A stretch of DNA of 64,000 nt from Nakamurella panacisegetis (GCF_900104535.1 NZ_LT629710.1:930001-994000); one strand, 5' to 3'. Positions 27,277 to 36,702 are shown, counted from the stretch's first letter. Made by a program: numbers and translations. The notes: generated from the sequence alone by a model not told the origin.

Positions 27277-28932
27277 TCAGTCTCCCGGCGACTTCCCCAC
27301 GGTCGTCGATCGGTCGCGGACGAACAGCACCGCTCCCGCCGCGGCCAGGATCACCGCCACCGGTATCAACATGGTCGGACGCATCGCATCGGTGAAGCCG
27401 GCGCCGAAGGTCTCGGCCGCCACGGTCCTGATCTGATCGGCCGTCGCCGCGGCGACGTCGGACGGCAGGGTGAGCTGGGCCGCCTGCCCGGCCCCGACCT
27501 GGAGCCCGCCGCCCGCTGCTTGACCGATCCCGGTCAGGAACTGCGACCTGGACGGTTCGGGCAGAGCGGCGGCAGCGATCACGGCCCGGTTGTGCCAATC
27601 CACCGACAACCGGCCGGCCAGGACCGCACCCAGCACGGCCGTGGCCAGCACCGAGCCGAACTCCTGCAGGGTGTCGAGCACTCCGGCCGCCACGCCGGAC
27701 CGCGCCGGATCCAGATCGCGCGTGGCCAGCCCGAACAACGGGGTCCAGACGCACCCCAGCCCGAGGCCAGAGACGACCAGTCCGGGAACGAACGCCCACC
27801 GGGAGACGTCCGGGGCAGCGACCAGCAGAACGTAGGAGACGCCGAGGGCGAACAACACCAGCCCGGTGAACAGCACCCACTTCAGGTTGAGCCGACCCGA
27901 GCCGCCGGCGCCGCCGACGATGCCGGAGGTGATCATCATGGCCAGCGACTGCGTGCCGATCACCACGCCGGCGGCCACCGCGGACAACCCGAGCACCGAT
28001 TGGTAAAAGATGGTCATCGGGAGGAACACGCCGACCATGGCGAAACCCATGGCCAGCAGCACCAACGTCATGATGGTGAACGTCCGGTCGCGGAAGATCG
28101 AGAACGGCAGCAACGGCTCCAGCTTCTGCCGCCGAATCTGACGCCACACGAAAAGCCCCAGGAACACCGCGCCGACAGCGATGACCAGCGGAATGGAAAT
28201 GGGTCCGGAAATGGTGCCCCAGCCGTACCGCTGCCCCTCGATCAACCCGAAGACCATGCCCAGCAGGGCGAGCGTCAGCAGGCCGACGCCGGCGATGTCG
28301 AGTCGGTGGCGTAGCCCCGGCCGGATGTCCGGCATGAACGCGAAGGCCAGCACCAGGGTGGCCGCCCCGACCGGGATGTTGATGAAGAAGATCCACCGCC
28401 AACCGAAATGCGTCACGATGAAGCCGCCGAGGGTCGGCCCGAGCAGGACACCGAGCCCCGACATGATCCCGGTGGCAGCGAACGCCGGACCGCGTCGGGC
28501 CGCGGGCAGCGTGGACGTGATGATCGGAAGCCCTTGCGGTGCAAGGAGTGCGGCGCCCAATCCCTGCAGGGCGCGGAACGCGATGAGCTGTGCGGAATCG
28601 CTCGACAGGCCGGATGCGAAGCTGGCCACGGTGAACAGCGCGATCCCGGCCAGGAACATGGTCCGCGGCCCGAGGATGTCGCCGACCCGCCCGGCCGTGA
28701 TCAGCAGCACGGCATACACCAGCGAATAGGCCGAACCGATCCACAGCACGGTGTCGAGGCTGGCCCGCAATTCGGTGACGATATCGGGAATGGCGATGTT
28801 GACGATGGTGATGTCGAGCAAGGTCATGAACAGACCGAGACAGAATACGGCGATGATCAGGCCCGGACGCACCGGACGGTGACCACGGATCGGCACACCG
28901 GTGGCGGTCGTCAATACTGACGGTTCGGACAT
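27277..28932 (-). CDS. MFS multidrug exporter, DHA2 type, 14 helices
   Basis: The 551-residue protein has the DHA2 helix-1 motif LGLFMTLLDITIVNIAIPDI and motif C in GIMSGLGVLLGPTLGGFIV. The length and hydrophobic pattern fit 14 membrane helices, as in QacA and EmrB. It exports toxic organic compounds using the proton gradient. It lies 48 bp after a padR regulator gene on the same strand, and PadR proteins commonly repress adjacent pumps until a drug binds. The start ATG follows a GGAG site within an unusual A-run on the coding strand. Confidence 0.92.
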   Translation of the reverse strand: MSEPSVLTTATGVPIRGHRPVRPGLIIAVFCLGLFMTLLDITIVNIAIPDIVTELRASLDTVLWIGSAYSLVYAVLLITAGRVGDILGPRTMFLAGIALFTVASFASGLSSDSAQLIAFRALQGLGAALLAPQGLPIITSTLPAARRGPAFAATGIMSGLGVLLGPTLGGFIVTHFGWRWIFFINIPVGAATLVLAFAFMPDIRPGLRHRLDIAGVGLLTLALLGMVFGLIEGQRYGWGTISGPISIPLVIAVGAVFLGLFVWRQIRRQKLEPLLPFSIFRDRTFTIMTLVLLAMGFAMVGVFLPMTIFYQSVLGLSAVAAGVVIGTQSLAMMITSGIVGGAGGSGRLNLKWVLFTGLVLFALGVSYVLLVAAPDVSRWAFVPGLVVSGLGLGCVWTPLFGLATRDLDPARSGVAAGVLDTLQEFGSVLATAVLGAVLAGRLSVDWHNRAVIAAAALPEPSRSQFLTGIGQAAGGGLQVGAGQAAQLTLPSDVAAATADQIRTVAAETFGAGFTDAMRPTMLIPVAVILAAAGAVLFVRDRSTTVGKSPGD

Positions 28933-28980
28933 TTTTTTCTCCTACGGGAGCTTTCTCCAACGGAAGGTGTGTACCGCCGA

Positions 28981-29619
28981 TCAGGTCGGCGGGGCGATGA
29001 CACCGGCCGCCCCCAGCTGCTCCGACCAGGCCCGGATCCGATCGAGATCCCAGGCCAGGCGACCCGACCTCAGATCGTCGAGGATTCCGGTGACCCAGTT
29101 CTTCTCGGCTCGCAACATGGCCAGCTGATACTCGGTCTCGACCAGGAAGAGGCGCGGGAAGTCGGTCGGCAGCAGGCCCAGGGTGGCCTCGAGTGCGGCG
29201 AGTTCGGCCGTGAGCCGGCGATTGCGGGCGTCCAGGGCGGCGAGCGCATCGGCGTGCGTCACCAGGGGCAGAAAGGCCAGGGCGGCGGCGAATTCCGGAT
29301 ACTCCACCTTCGGTGTCCTGAGCATGGACACCATCCATTCGGCAACGGTGTCCCGGCCATCGGGCGTGAGCTGGTAGGTGGTGCGCTCGGGCCGGCGTCC
29401 TTCACGACTGGTCTCGGCCGGCTCCACCAGACGGGCCTTGACCAGACGCTCGACCGCTGGATAGAGCGACCCACGCTGGACGTTGATGACCTTGTCCTTG
29501 GCGCGCTCGATCATCAGACGCTGCATCTCGTACGGGTGCATCGGACGTTCGGCCAGTAGCCCGAGCACCATCAGGGCCAGTGGGGTCGGCTTGACAGCCG
29601 GGCGCCGCGCCCGCGTCAT
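28981..29619 (-). CDS. PadR family transcriptional repressor
   Basis: The protein is 212 residues from the ATG at 29619, preceded by GTGAGGGC; an ATG at 29634 would add five residues but lies inside the dyad described below. The winged helix spans TPLALMVLGLLAERPMHPYE, then GSLYPAVERLVKARLVEP and GRRPERTTYQLTPDG, which are hallmark PadR sequences. The C-terminal coiled-coil (LAALDARNRRLTAELAALE) serves dimerisation. It is first in an operon with the MFS exporter and should repress both. Confidence 0.9.
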   Translation of the reverse strand: MTRARRPAVKPTPLALMVLGLLAERPMHPYEMQRLMIERAKDKVINVQRGSLYPAVERLVKARLVEPAETSREGRRPERTTYQLTPDGRDTVAEWMVSMLRTPKVEYPEFAAALAFLPLVTHADALAALDARNRRLTAELAALEATLGLLPTDFPRLFLVETEYQLAMLRAEKNWVTGILDDLRSGRLAWDLDRIRAWSEQLGAAGVIAPPT

Positions 29620-29627
29620 GCCCTCAC

Positions 29628-29644
29628 TAGTCATGTTCTGACTA
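29628..29644. promoter_or_regulatory. TAGTCA-N5-TGACTA dyad, candidate PadR operator
   Basis: A perfect 6-5-6 inverted repeat lies 9 bp upstream of the padR start at 29619 and overlaps the alternative start at 29634. Its position suits autorepression of the padR-MFS transcript. Confidence 0.55.
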
Positions 29645-29751
29645 TCTCGCCGCTGGCCCCGGCTGTCAAGCAATTTCCGGGACCGGATCTCCGCCGCGGC
29701 TCCGATGGGGTTTGATTCAGGGGTCGGCCCGGAGCTGGAGGGAGGTTGTCC

Positions 29752-30522
29752 ATGGATCTCTTCGACGGCCGGGCGACCCTGACCCGGCATCCCGGGTCCC
29801 CCGCCCACCAGGAGATCCAACGGTGGTTCACCGATGCCCTGCGGGACGGACACCTCTCGCCCGGTGACCGGTTGCCGGCCGAGGCGGAAGTCGCACGCTT
29901 CTTCGGAGTGAGCCGGATGACGTTGCGGCAAGCCCTGTCCGGCCTGGATGCCCGTGGACTACTGGAGCGAGTGCCTGGCCGTTCGGGCGGGACCTACATC
30001 GTCGAGCCGGTCATCGACTGCGACGTCACCGGCCTCACCGGATTCACCGAGCAACTCCGGCGGGCCGAGGTCAGGGCCCGGGCCAAAGTGCTGCTGGCGG
30101 CAACCGTCCCGGCCGGCGTCCCGGTCGCCGCGGCGCTGGGATTGCGCCGAGGCGGCCCGGTCCACGAGATCGTGCGGATCCGTTTCGGCGGCGCGGTTCC
30201 ACTGGCTCTCGAGCATTCGTGGTTTCCGGCCGAGGTGTTCCCCGATCTGCTCGACCGGCGCCTCACCGGGTCGCTGTACGGCCTGCTCGGCAATCGCTAT
30301 CGACAGCGCCCGCACACCGCGGTGGAACACCTTGAGCCGGCCACCGTCGACGACGAACAAGCCGGTCACCTCGGCGTGGCCCCGGGATCGGCCGTCATGC
30401 GGATCGAGCGCACCGCGCACACGGCGGCCGGTCTGGCCGTCGAGTACGCCACCGACCTGTTCCGCCCCGACCGCATCCGCATCTCGGTGCGCAGCCACTG
30501 GACCGCGGATCCGCGGGCCTGA
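29752..30522 (+). CDS. GntR family regulator, HutC subfamily (UTRA domain)
   Basis: The 256-residue protein starts at the ATG at 29752 after a GGAGG site; a TTG two codons upstream is unlikely. The N-terminal winged helix is typical: HQEIQRWFTDALRDGHLSPG, LPAEAEVARFFGVSRMTLRQ and ALSGLDARGLLERVPGRSGG. Residues 90-250 form a UTRA ligand domain (VHEIVRIRFGGAVPLALEHS, then YATDLFRPDRIRI). HutC-type regulators sense small metabolites such as urocanate or sugar phosphates. A perfect HutC-type palindrome at 33991-34002 makes the amine-catabolism genes its likely targets. Confidence 0.9.
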   Translation: MDLFDGRATLTRHPGSPAHQEIQRWFTDALRDGHLSPGDRLPAEAEVARFFGVSRMTLRQALSGLDARGLLERVPGRSGGTYIVEPVIDCDVTGLTGFTEQLRRAEVRARAKVLLAATVPAGVPVAAALGLRRGGPVHEIVRIRFGGAVPLALEHSWFPAEVFPDLLDRRLTGSLYGLLGNRYRQRPHTAVEHLEPATVDDEQAGHLGVAPGSAVMRIERTAHTAAGLAVEYATDLFRPDRIRISVRSHWTADPRA

Positions 30523-30568
30523 CCGCGGGGAGAAACGTTGGACCCCTACAAGACAGGAGAGGCAAGAC

Positions 30569-31360
30569 GTGACCAATGACGAGACGAACCGCACGCGCGC
30601 GGCCTTCGACGTTCCGGCGACGGCCTACCAGAAGCTGATCGGCCGTTACCTCGGCACCCTGGCCCCGGCGTTCGCCGACGCGGCCGGCGTCGTGGGCGGT
30701 CTCCGGGTGCTGGACGTGGGCTGCGGGCCCGGCGGGCTGACCCGCGAGCTGGCCCGTCGCGCCGGCCCGGCCGCGGTCAGCGCATTGGACCCCTCCGAAT
30801 CGTTCGTGCAGGCGTGCGCGGCGGCCAACCCGGGGGTCGACGTCCGGCTCGGCGTGGCCGAGGAACTGCCCTTCGAGGACGCGACATTCGATGTCACCCT
30901 GGCCAGCCTGGTGGTCGGTTTCATGACCGACCCGATCGCCGGCGTCCGCGAGATGGCGCGGGTGACCAGGCCCGGTGGCACCGTGGCCCTGTGCTTCTGG
31001 AACTACGCCGAGATGCCGCTGCTGCGCACCCTGTTCACCACCGCGGCCCGGTTCGACCCGGCCCAGGGAGCCGAAGATCGACGGCTGGGGACCAGGGACG
31101 GTGAGCTGGTCTCGGTCCTCCGGGCGGCCGGCGTCGCCGATCCACATCAACAGATCATCCAGGCCACCGCCGAGTATGACGGATTCGACGACTGGTGGAG
31201 CCCGGTGCCGCTCGGGGTGGGACCGATGGGCCTGTTCTACCGGTCGCTCGACGAGGTCCAGCGCGAGCAATGGCGGGAGTTGGCCCGGGACGCCCTTGGC
31301 GCACCCGACGGCCCGTTCCGCTCGACCGCCCAGGCGTGGTGCGCCTGCGGCACGGTGTGA
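30569..31360 (+). CDS. class I SAM-dependent methyltransferase
   Basis: The 263-residue protein begins at a GTG after AGGAGAGG. The SAM-binding motif I is LRVLDVGCGPGGLTREL near residue 48, followed by ALDPSESFVQ (acidic motif II) and VARPGG-like MARVTRPGGTVALCFWNY. It belongs to the Methyltransf_11 group. The substrate is unknown. It follows the GntR gene by 46 bp, so the pair may be co-transcribed. The end converges 3 bp from the flavoprotein gene. Confidence 0.85.
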   Translation: MTNDETNRTRAAFDVPATAYQKLIGRYLGTLAPAFADAAGVVGGLRVLDVGCGPGGLTRELARRAGPAAVSALDPSESFVQACAAANPGVDVRLGVAEELPFEDATFDVTLASLVVGFMTDPIAGVREMARVTRPGGTVALCFWNYAEMPLLRTLFTTAARFDPAQGAEDRRLGTRDGELVSVLRAAGVADPHQQIIQATAEYDGFDDWWSPVPLGVGPMGLFYRSLDEVQREQWRELARDALGAPDGPFRSTAQAWCACGTV

Positions 31361-31363
31361 CCC

Positions 31364-33931
31364 TCACCGCCGGATGTTCGCCCCCGACGGGTCGTGCAGC
31401 ACGTCGTCGGCGACCTGCCCGGAGAGCCACTCGCCGAACAGGTCGACCTCGAGCCTGGTCCCGGGGATGGTCAGAGCCACCGGAAGGTAGGCGAACGCGA
31501 TGGATCGGCCCACCGTGTAGCCGAAGCCGCCGGAGGTGACGCGCCCGGCCAGTTCGCCGTTGATCCGGACCGGTTCGCCGCCGAGCACCAGCCGGGACGG
31601 GTCGTCCAGGGTCAGACAGCAGAGCTTCCGGGACGGTCCGGCCGTGCGGACCCGCTCCACCGCCTCCCGGCCGAGGAATTCCTTGTCCCACGACACGCAG
31701 AAGCCCAGTCCGGCCGACAGCGGATCGGTCTCCCCCGTGATGTCGGCACCCCAGACCCGGTAGGCCTTCTCCAGACGCAGGCTCTCGATGGCCCGATAGC
31801 CCGCGGCCCGGATGCCGAACTCGGCGCCCGCGTCCCACAACAACTCCCACAGGGTCGCGCCGTACTCGGCCGGCGCGTACAGCTCCCAGCCCAGCTCGCC
31901 CACGAACGTCACCCGCTGCGCCCGCAACGGGATGTCGCCGACGGGCAGTTCCTGCGATGTCATGAACGGAAAGGCGGTGTGGCTCAGGTCGGCCGCGGTG
32001 AGGGTGGCCAGCAGGTCCCGCGCCCGCGGGCCCCAGACGGCGAAACACACATACCCGCCGCTGACGTCGGTGATCGTCACGTCGAACGGCCGGGGCGTCG
32101 CTCCGCTCGCCCCGGACACATCCCCCGTCGCTCCGCTCGCCCCGGTCCCATCCCCCGTCGCTCCGCTCGCCCCGGCTCTGGCCTGGCGGCGGAGCCACGC
32201 ACCGTCGCGAGAACCGAACGCGGTTCCGGTGACGACCCAGAACGTCTCCGGGCCGAGCCGGGTGACGGTGACATCGGCCTCGATACCGCCGCGGTGGTTG
32301 AGCATCTGCGTGTACGTGACCCGACCGACCCCGCGGGCCACCTTGTTGTCGCACACCCATTCGAGGAACTTCGCGGCGTCCGGCCCGGTGACGGTGATCT
32401 TGCTGAACGACGACTGGTCGAACATCGCCACCGACTCCCGCGCGGCCCGGTGTTCGGCCGAGACGGCCGGCGAGAAGTTCTGCCCAGCCCAGCCTTTCGG
32501 CCGAGCGAGGCGGTCGCCGGCCGCTTCGTTGCTCGCGTAGAAGTTCACCCGCTCCCAGCCACTCTTCTCCCCGAAGGAGGCCCCGTGCGCAACGTGCCAG
32601 GCGTACGCCGGTGAGCGGCGCAGCGGACGACCGGCCTGCCTCTCGTCACCGGGATAGCGGATGTCGTAGTAGGTCCGGTAGTTCTCCAGCACCCGCTTCA
32701 GGGTGAACGACGGCGAGGTGTATTGACGCCCGAACCGGTTGATGTCCATGTGCGCCACTTCCATCGACGGCTCACCGCTGACGATCCATTCCGCCATCAG
32801 CTTCCCGACCCCGCCCGCCCCGGCGATACCGTGGGCGCAGAAGCCGGCCGAGACGAACAGGCCGTCGACCTCGGTCTGGCCCAGGCAGAACTCGTTGTCG
32901 TGAGTGAACGCCTCCGGGCCGTTGATCAGACGACGGATCCGGGCGTCACCCATGGCCGGAACGCGAATCGCGGAGTTGTCGGCGATCTCGGTGAACCGGT
33001 CCCAGTCGTCGGGTAGGAGTTTGGCGTTGAAGTCGGCCGGCACCCGGTCGTAGTGGGTGGCGTCGGCGGTGAACGGCAGCGGGTTCCGTTCGTACCCGCC
33101 CATCAGCAGGCCGCGGCCCTCCTGGCGGTAGTAGACCAGCAGGTCCGGATCCCGCAGGCTGGGCAGGACGGGGCCGCCCGGCTCCGGCACACCGGACATC
33201 GGCTCGGTGACCACGTACTGGTGGGACATCGGCACCACCGGGATCCGGAGGCCGGCCAGCCGACCGATCTCGGCCGCGTAGATGCCGCCGCAGTTCACCA
33301 CGATCTCGGCCTCGACGTCGCCGCCGTCGGTCCGGACCCCACGGACCCGCCCGCCGTCCACCACGATCCCGGTGACCCGGACCTGCTGCACGATCTGCAC
33401 ACCCCCGGCCCGCGCACCGGCGGCCAATGAATAACACAACTGCGAGGGATCGACCTGGCCGTCGGAGGGAAGGTAGACGCCGCCGAGCACGCCATCGGTG
33501 CTCATCAGGGGAAAGAGCTCCTGCGCCCGGGCGGCCGAGATCTCCTCCATCGGCAGCCCGAACACGTTGGCCCAGGCCAACTGTCGCCGCAATTCCAGGA
33601 GCCGCTCCGGGCTCGAGGCGAGCCGGATGCTCCCGCTCTCCACCCAGCTCGGCGGCGCGTCACTCCGCTGGAGCTTGCGGTACAGCTCGACCGAGTACAT
33701 GTTCATCCGGGTCAGCGTCGGATCCGAACGCAGCTGTCCGACTAACCCGGCCGAATGGAAGGTCGAGCCGCTGGTCAGTTCACCCCGGTCCAGCAGCAGC
33801 ACATCCCGCTCGCCCAGCTCGGCCAGGTGATAGGCGATGCTCGCACCGCCTACCCCGCCCCCGATGACGACGACACGGGCCCGCGCGGGCAATGACGGTT
33901 GACGGACTTGCGTCCGGCCGATCGTGGTCAT
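31364..33931 (-). CDS. dimethylglycine/sarcosine dehydrogenase-like flavoprotein with GcvT domain
   Basis: The 855-residue protein starts at the ATG at 33931 (MTTIGRTQVRQ). The first 400 residues form a DAO-type FAD domain: VVVIGGGVGGASIAYHL and LTSGSTFHSAGLVGQL, whose His aligns with the flavin-attaching His of DMGDH. The second half is a GcvT-like folate domain ending in a barrel (SAGLGFCVSWDKEFLGREAV). Such enzymes demethylate dimethylglycine or sarcosine and pass the carbon to tetrahydrofolate. A 30-bp tandem repeat near 32096 inserts a Gly/Ser/Ala/Thr stretch (GASGATGD repeated) in the folate domain, absent from the family as I know it. It is divergent from the kinase-like gene at 34116. 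Confidence 0.88.
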   Translation of the reverse strand: MTTIGRTQVRQPSLPARARVVVIGGGVGGASIAYHLAELGERDVLLLDRGELTSGSTFHSAGLVGQLRSDPTLTRMNMYSVELYRKLQRSDAPPSWVESGSIRLASSPERLLELRRQLAWANVFGLPMEEISAARAQELFPLMSTDGVLGGVYLPSDGQVDPSQLCYSLAAGARAGGVQIVQQVRVTGIVVDGGRVRGVRTDGGDVEAEIVVNCGGIYAAEIGRLAGLRIPVVPMSHQYVVTEPMSGVPEPGGPVLPSLRDPDLLVYYRQEGRGLLMGGYERNPLPFTADATHYDRVPADFNAKLLPDDWDRFTEIADNSAIRVPAMGDARIRRLINGPEAFTHDNEFCLGQTEVDGLFVSAGFCAHGIAGAGGVGKLMAEWIVSGEPSMEVAHMDINRFGRQYTSPSFTLKRVLENYRTYYDIRYPGDERQAGRPLRRSPAYAWHVAHGASFGEKSGWERVNFYASNEAAGDRLARPKGWAGQNFSPAVSAEHRAARESVAMFDQSSFSKITVTGPDAAKFLEWVCDNKVARGVGRVTYTQMLNHRGGIEADVTVTRLGPETFWVVTGTAFGSRDGAWLRRQARAGASGATGDGTGASGATGDVSGASGATPRPFDVTITDVSGGYVCFAVWGPRARDLLATLTAADLSHTAFPFMTSQELPVGDIPLRAQRVTFVGELGWELYAPAEYGATLWELLWDAGAEFGIRAAGYRAIESLRLEKAYRVWGADITGETDPLSAGLGFCVSWDKEFLGREAVERVRTAGPSRKLCCLTLDDPSRLVLGGEPVRINGELAGRVTSGGFGYTVGRSIAFAYLPVALTIPGTRLEVDLFGEWLSGQVADDVLHDPSGANIRR
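32096..32180. repeat. 30-bp tandem repeat inside the flavoprotein gene
   Basis: Nearly three copies of a 30-bp unit lie at 32096-32125, 32126-32155 and 32156-32175 (partial). The shared core is GTCGCTCCGCTCGCCCCGG. The unit is in frame and encodes a ten-residue Gly/Ala/Ser/Thr repeat. Confidence 0.9.
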
Positions 33932-33990
33932 GGAAATTGGCCTTCCGGTCGGCGGCTCGAGCACGCCCAACGTAGCGGTCACTCCGTGTT

Positions 33991-34002
33991 CGGTCTAGAC
34001 CG
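33991..34002. promoter_or_regulatory. HutC-type GntR operator (CGGTCTAGACCG)
   Basis: A perfect 12-bp palindrome lies between the divergent flavoprotein and phosphotransferase genes. Its core GTCTAGAC fits the HutC-subfamily consensus GT-N-TA-N-AC and closely resembles the DasR site of Streptomyces. The HutC-type regulator at 29752-30522 is the obvious candidate to bind it. Confidence 0.65.
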
Positions 34003-34115
34003 TGTGGGTCCCTTTGCCCTACCATCTCGCCATCCCCAGTGTTGCGGGAGACGTCGGTGGCCCGCTCGGACTGCCGTCCGGGTCACTTGCGCAATCAGAG
34101 CTGGAGGTGCCGACG

Positions 34116-35060
34116 TTGACCGATCCCGCAGACGACGGCGCCTGGTTGCGGGACGGGACGCCTTCCGTGGAGGAACGGCTCGATCAGGTGGCTGCTCTCG
34201 CCGATCCGGCCCGCGTGGTGGAACCACTTCCCGGCGGCCTGACCAACACCAATTGCAAGGTCACCACGACATCCGGGACTTACGTGGCCCGGTTGTCCCG
34301 GCCGTCCGCGGATTTCCTGTCGATCGACCGCGAGGCCGAATTCCGTAACTCGGTTGCCGCAGCCTCCACCGGTATTGCCCCACAAGTTGTCGAATACGTC
34401 GCCAGCGCCGGGGTTCTGGTGATCGAGTGGGTGAAGGGCCACACTCTGGAGCCGACCGATCTCCGGGAACCAGCTGTACTGGCCGGCATCGCCCGCTCCT
34501 GCCGGCGCCTGCATGCTTCGCCACGTTTCGTCTCGGACTTCAACATGTTCGATATGCAGCGACAGTACCTCCACACGGCCAGGACGCACGGATTTCGGTT
34601 ACCCGATCGGTATCTGGATTTCATACCGGCGTTCGACCGGGTCGCTACGGTGCTCTCCATGCATCCCGCGGTCACGGTTCCGTGCCACAACGACCTGCTG
34701 GCCGCCAACCTGATCGACGACGGCACCCAGACCTGGTTGATCGACTACGAATATTCCGGCAACAACGATCCCAGCTTCGAACTGGGGAACATCTGGAGCG
34801 AGGCGGCGCTGCCCCCCGAACACCTCGGAGTGTTGGCCGATGCCTACCTCGGCCGCCACGACGAGACCTTCCTGGCCCGCTGCCGGCTGCAGGCCCTGGC
34901 ATCGCAATACGGATGGACCCTCTGGGGCGTCATCCAGAACTCGGTCAGCGAGATCGACTTCGATTTCTGGGACTGGGCGATCCAGAAGTACGTCCGCGCG
35001 GTCGCGACATTCGGCTCGCCGGATTTCGAGCGCCTTCTGGCCGCCGCGGCACCGCCGTGA
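34116..35060 (+). CDS. choline/ethanolamine kinase-like phosphotransferase
   Basis: The 314-residue protein is taken from a TTG at 34116, eight bases after GGAGG; a GTG at 34107 also fits. It has the aminoglycoside-phosphotransferase/choline-kinase fold: PGGLTNTNCKVTT near residue 38 as the nucleotide loop, VPCHNDLLAANLIDD as the Brenner catalytic motif (Asp and Asn) and TWLIDYEYSG with the Mg-binding Asp. Enzymes of this kind phosphorylate choline, ethanolamine or related amines. The permease gene follows after 73 bp on the same strand, which suggests uptake of the same amine. The substrate is inferred from context. Confidence 0.8.
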   Translation: MTDPADDGAWLRDGTPSVEERLDQVAALADPARVVEPLPGGLTNTNCKVTTTSGTYVARLSRPSADFLSIDREAEFRNSVAAASTGIAPQVVEYVASAGVLVIEWVKGHTLEPTDLREPAVLAGIARSCRRLHASPRFVSDFNMFDMQRQYLHTARTHGFRLPDRYLDFIPAFDRVATVLSMHPAVTVPCHNDLLAANLIDDGTQTWLIDYEYSGNNDPSFELGNIWSEAALPPEHLGVLADAYLGRHDETFLARCRLQALASQYGWTLWGVIQNSVSEIDFDFWDWAIQKYVRAVATFGSPDFERLLAAAAPP

Positions 35061-35133
35061 GTGGCCCTGTCCGTACCATGTCGCGTCAGTCCTCACCTCC
35101 CCTGCCTTGCCCCACCATTGAAGGAGATCCACA

Positions 35134-36690
35134 GTGACGGCCACCCATCACCTGAACGAGGACGAGCGCCAGCTCGCCGAACTCGGTTACACCCAGGAGC
35201 TGTCCCGTTCCTGGTCCGGGTTCTCGAATTTCGCCATCTCGTTCTCGATCATCTCCATCCTGGCCGGTTGTTTCACGTCGTTCTTCCTGGGGTGGAACAA
35301 CGGCGGCCCGGCGGCCATCGCGTGGGGCTGGCCCATTGTGGCGGCGTTCATCCTCATCATCGGTCTGTGCATGTCCGAACTGGTATCGGCCTACCCGACA
35401 TCCGGCGGTATCTACTGGTGGGCCAGCAAGCTCGGGGGCGCCAAGGCCGGTTACTACACCGGCTGGCTCAACCTGATTGGCCTGATCGCCATCGTGGCTT
35501 CGGTCGCCTACGGGTGCGCAACCTTCCTCGACATCACCATCGGGGTCTTCGATTCCGGCTACACCTCAGGCAAGCTGGGCCGCATCTTCATCTACTTCCT
35601 GGCCATCCTGGTGATCGCCGCGCTGGTGAACATCTTCTCCAGCCATCTGCTCGCCGTCATCAACAACGTCTCCGTCTGGTGGCACGTGTTCGGGGCCGCG
35701 GCGATCATCCTCATCCTGGTGCTCGTCCCCAGCCACCACGCCACCATCGGCGACGTCTTCACCAAGGTCATCAACAACACGGGCATCTTCAGTGGGAACA
35801 AGGGATTCGCCTTCATCCTGTTCGTCCTGCCCATCTCCGCAATCCTGACCCAGTACACGATCACCGGGTACGACGCCTCGGCGCACCTCTCCGAAGAGAC
35901 CAAGGGCGCTTCGAACGCCGCCGCCAAGGGCATCTGGCAGTCGATCCTGTACTCGGCCCTCGGCGGATGGATCCTGCTTCTCGCCCTGCTGTTCGCCGTG
36001 CAGGACTCGGACAAGATCAGCGCGGCCGGTGGCGGCGCGGGCGCCATCATCGCCCAGGCCCTCAATTCCGGTTGGGGCGGAACGATTCTGCTGGTTTCCA
36101 CGGCCGGCCAGTTCTTCTGTGCGACCGCCTGCCTCACCAGCTCGTCGCGAATGCTGTTCGCGTTCAGCCGCGACCGCGCCGTCCCCGGCGCCAAGCTGTG
36201 GTCCAAGCTGAGCAGCCGGAAGGTACCGGCCAACGGCGTCATGTTGTCCGCCGTCATCGCCATCCTGATCACCCTTCCGGCACTGGTCCCGGTGGACATC
36301 AACGGCGTTCCGACTCCGGTCGCCTTCGGCGCCGTCGTATCCATCGGCGTGGTCGGGCTGTACCTCGCCTTCGCGATCCCCATCTACTACCGGTGGCGCC
36401 AGGGCGACAACTTCAAGGTCGGGAGCTGGAACCTGGGCCGCAAGTACAAGTGGATGGCCCCGCTGGCGTTGATCGAGATCGTCCTCACGTCGATCATCGC
36501 CCTGTTCCCGTACTCACTCGGCGGCATGCCGTGGGACCCGAGCTTCTCGTGGAAGTTCGTCAACTACACGCCGATCCTGGTCGGCGGGGTGCTGATCCTG
36601 CTCTGGATCTTCTGGCACGTCAGCGTGAAGAAGTGGTTCACCGGACCGATCAAGCAGGTCGAGGCGCTCGCGGAACTGAGCGAGCAGTAG
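35134..36690 (+). CDS. APC family amino acid/amine permease
   Basis: The 518-residue protein starts at a GTG after AAGGAG. It has about 12 membrane helices and the APC signature near the N-terminus: SWSGFSNFAISFSIISILAG, GLCMSELVSAYPTSGGIYWW and later YDASAHLSEETKGASNAAAKG. It resembles GABA, choline-like and amino acid permeases of the HAAAP/ACT group. It carries a substrate into the cell with a cation. The location between a kinase-like gene and a gamma-glutamyl amide pathway suggests an amine or amino-acid-like compound. A strong hairpin terminator follows. Confidence 0.9.
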   Translation: MTATHHLNEDERQLAELGYTQELSRSWSGFSNFAISFSIISILAGCFTSFFLGWNNGGPAAIAWGWPIVAAFILIIGLCMSELVSAYPTSGGIYWWASKLGGAKAGYYTGWLNLIGLIAIVASVAYGCATFLDITIGVFDSGYTSGKLGRIFIYFLAILVIAALVNIFSSHLLAVINNVSVWWHVFGAAAIILILVLVPSHHATIGDVFTKVINNTGIFSGNKGFAFILFVLPISAILTQYTITGYDASAHLSEETKGASNAAAKGIWQSILYSALGGWILLLALLFAVQDSDKISAAGGGAGAIIAQALNSGWGGTILLVSTAGQFFCATACLTSSSRMLFAFSRDRAVPGAKLWSKLSSRKVPANGVMLSAVIAILITLPALVPVDINGVPTPVAFGAVVSIGVVGLYLAFAIPIYYRWRQGDNFKVGSWNLGRKYKWMAPLALIEIVLTSIIALFPYSLGGMPWDPSFSWKFVNYTPILVGGVLILLWIFWHVSVKKWFTGPIKQVEALAELSEQ

Positions 36691-36702
36691 ACCTGGCGTC
36701 TC

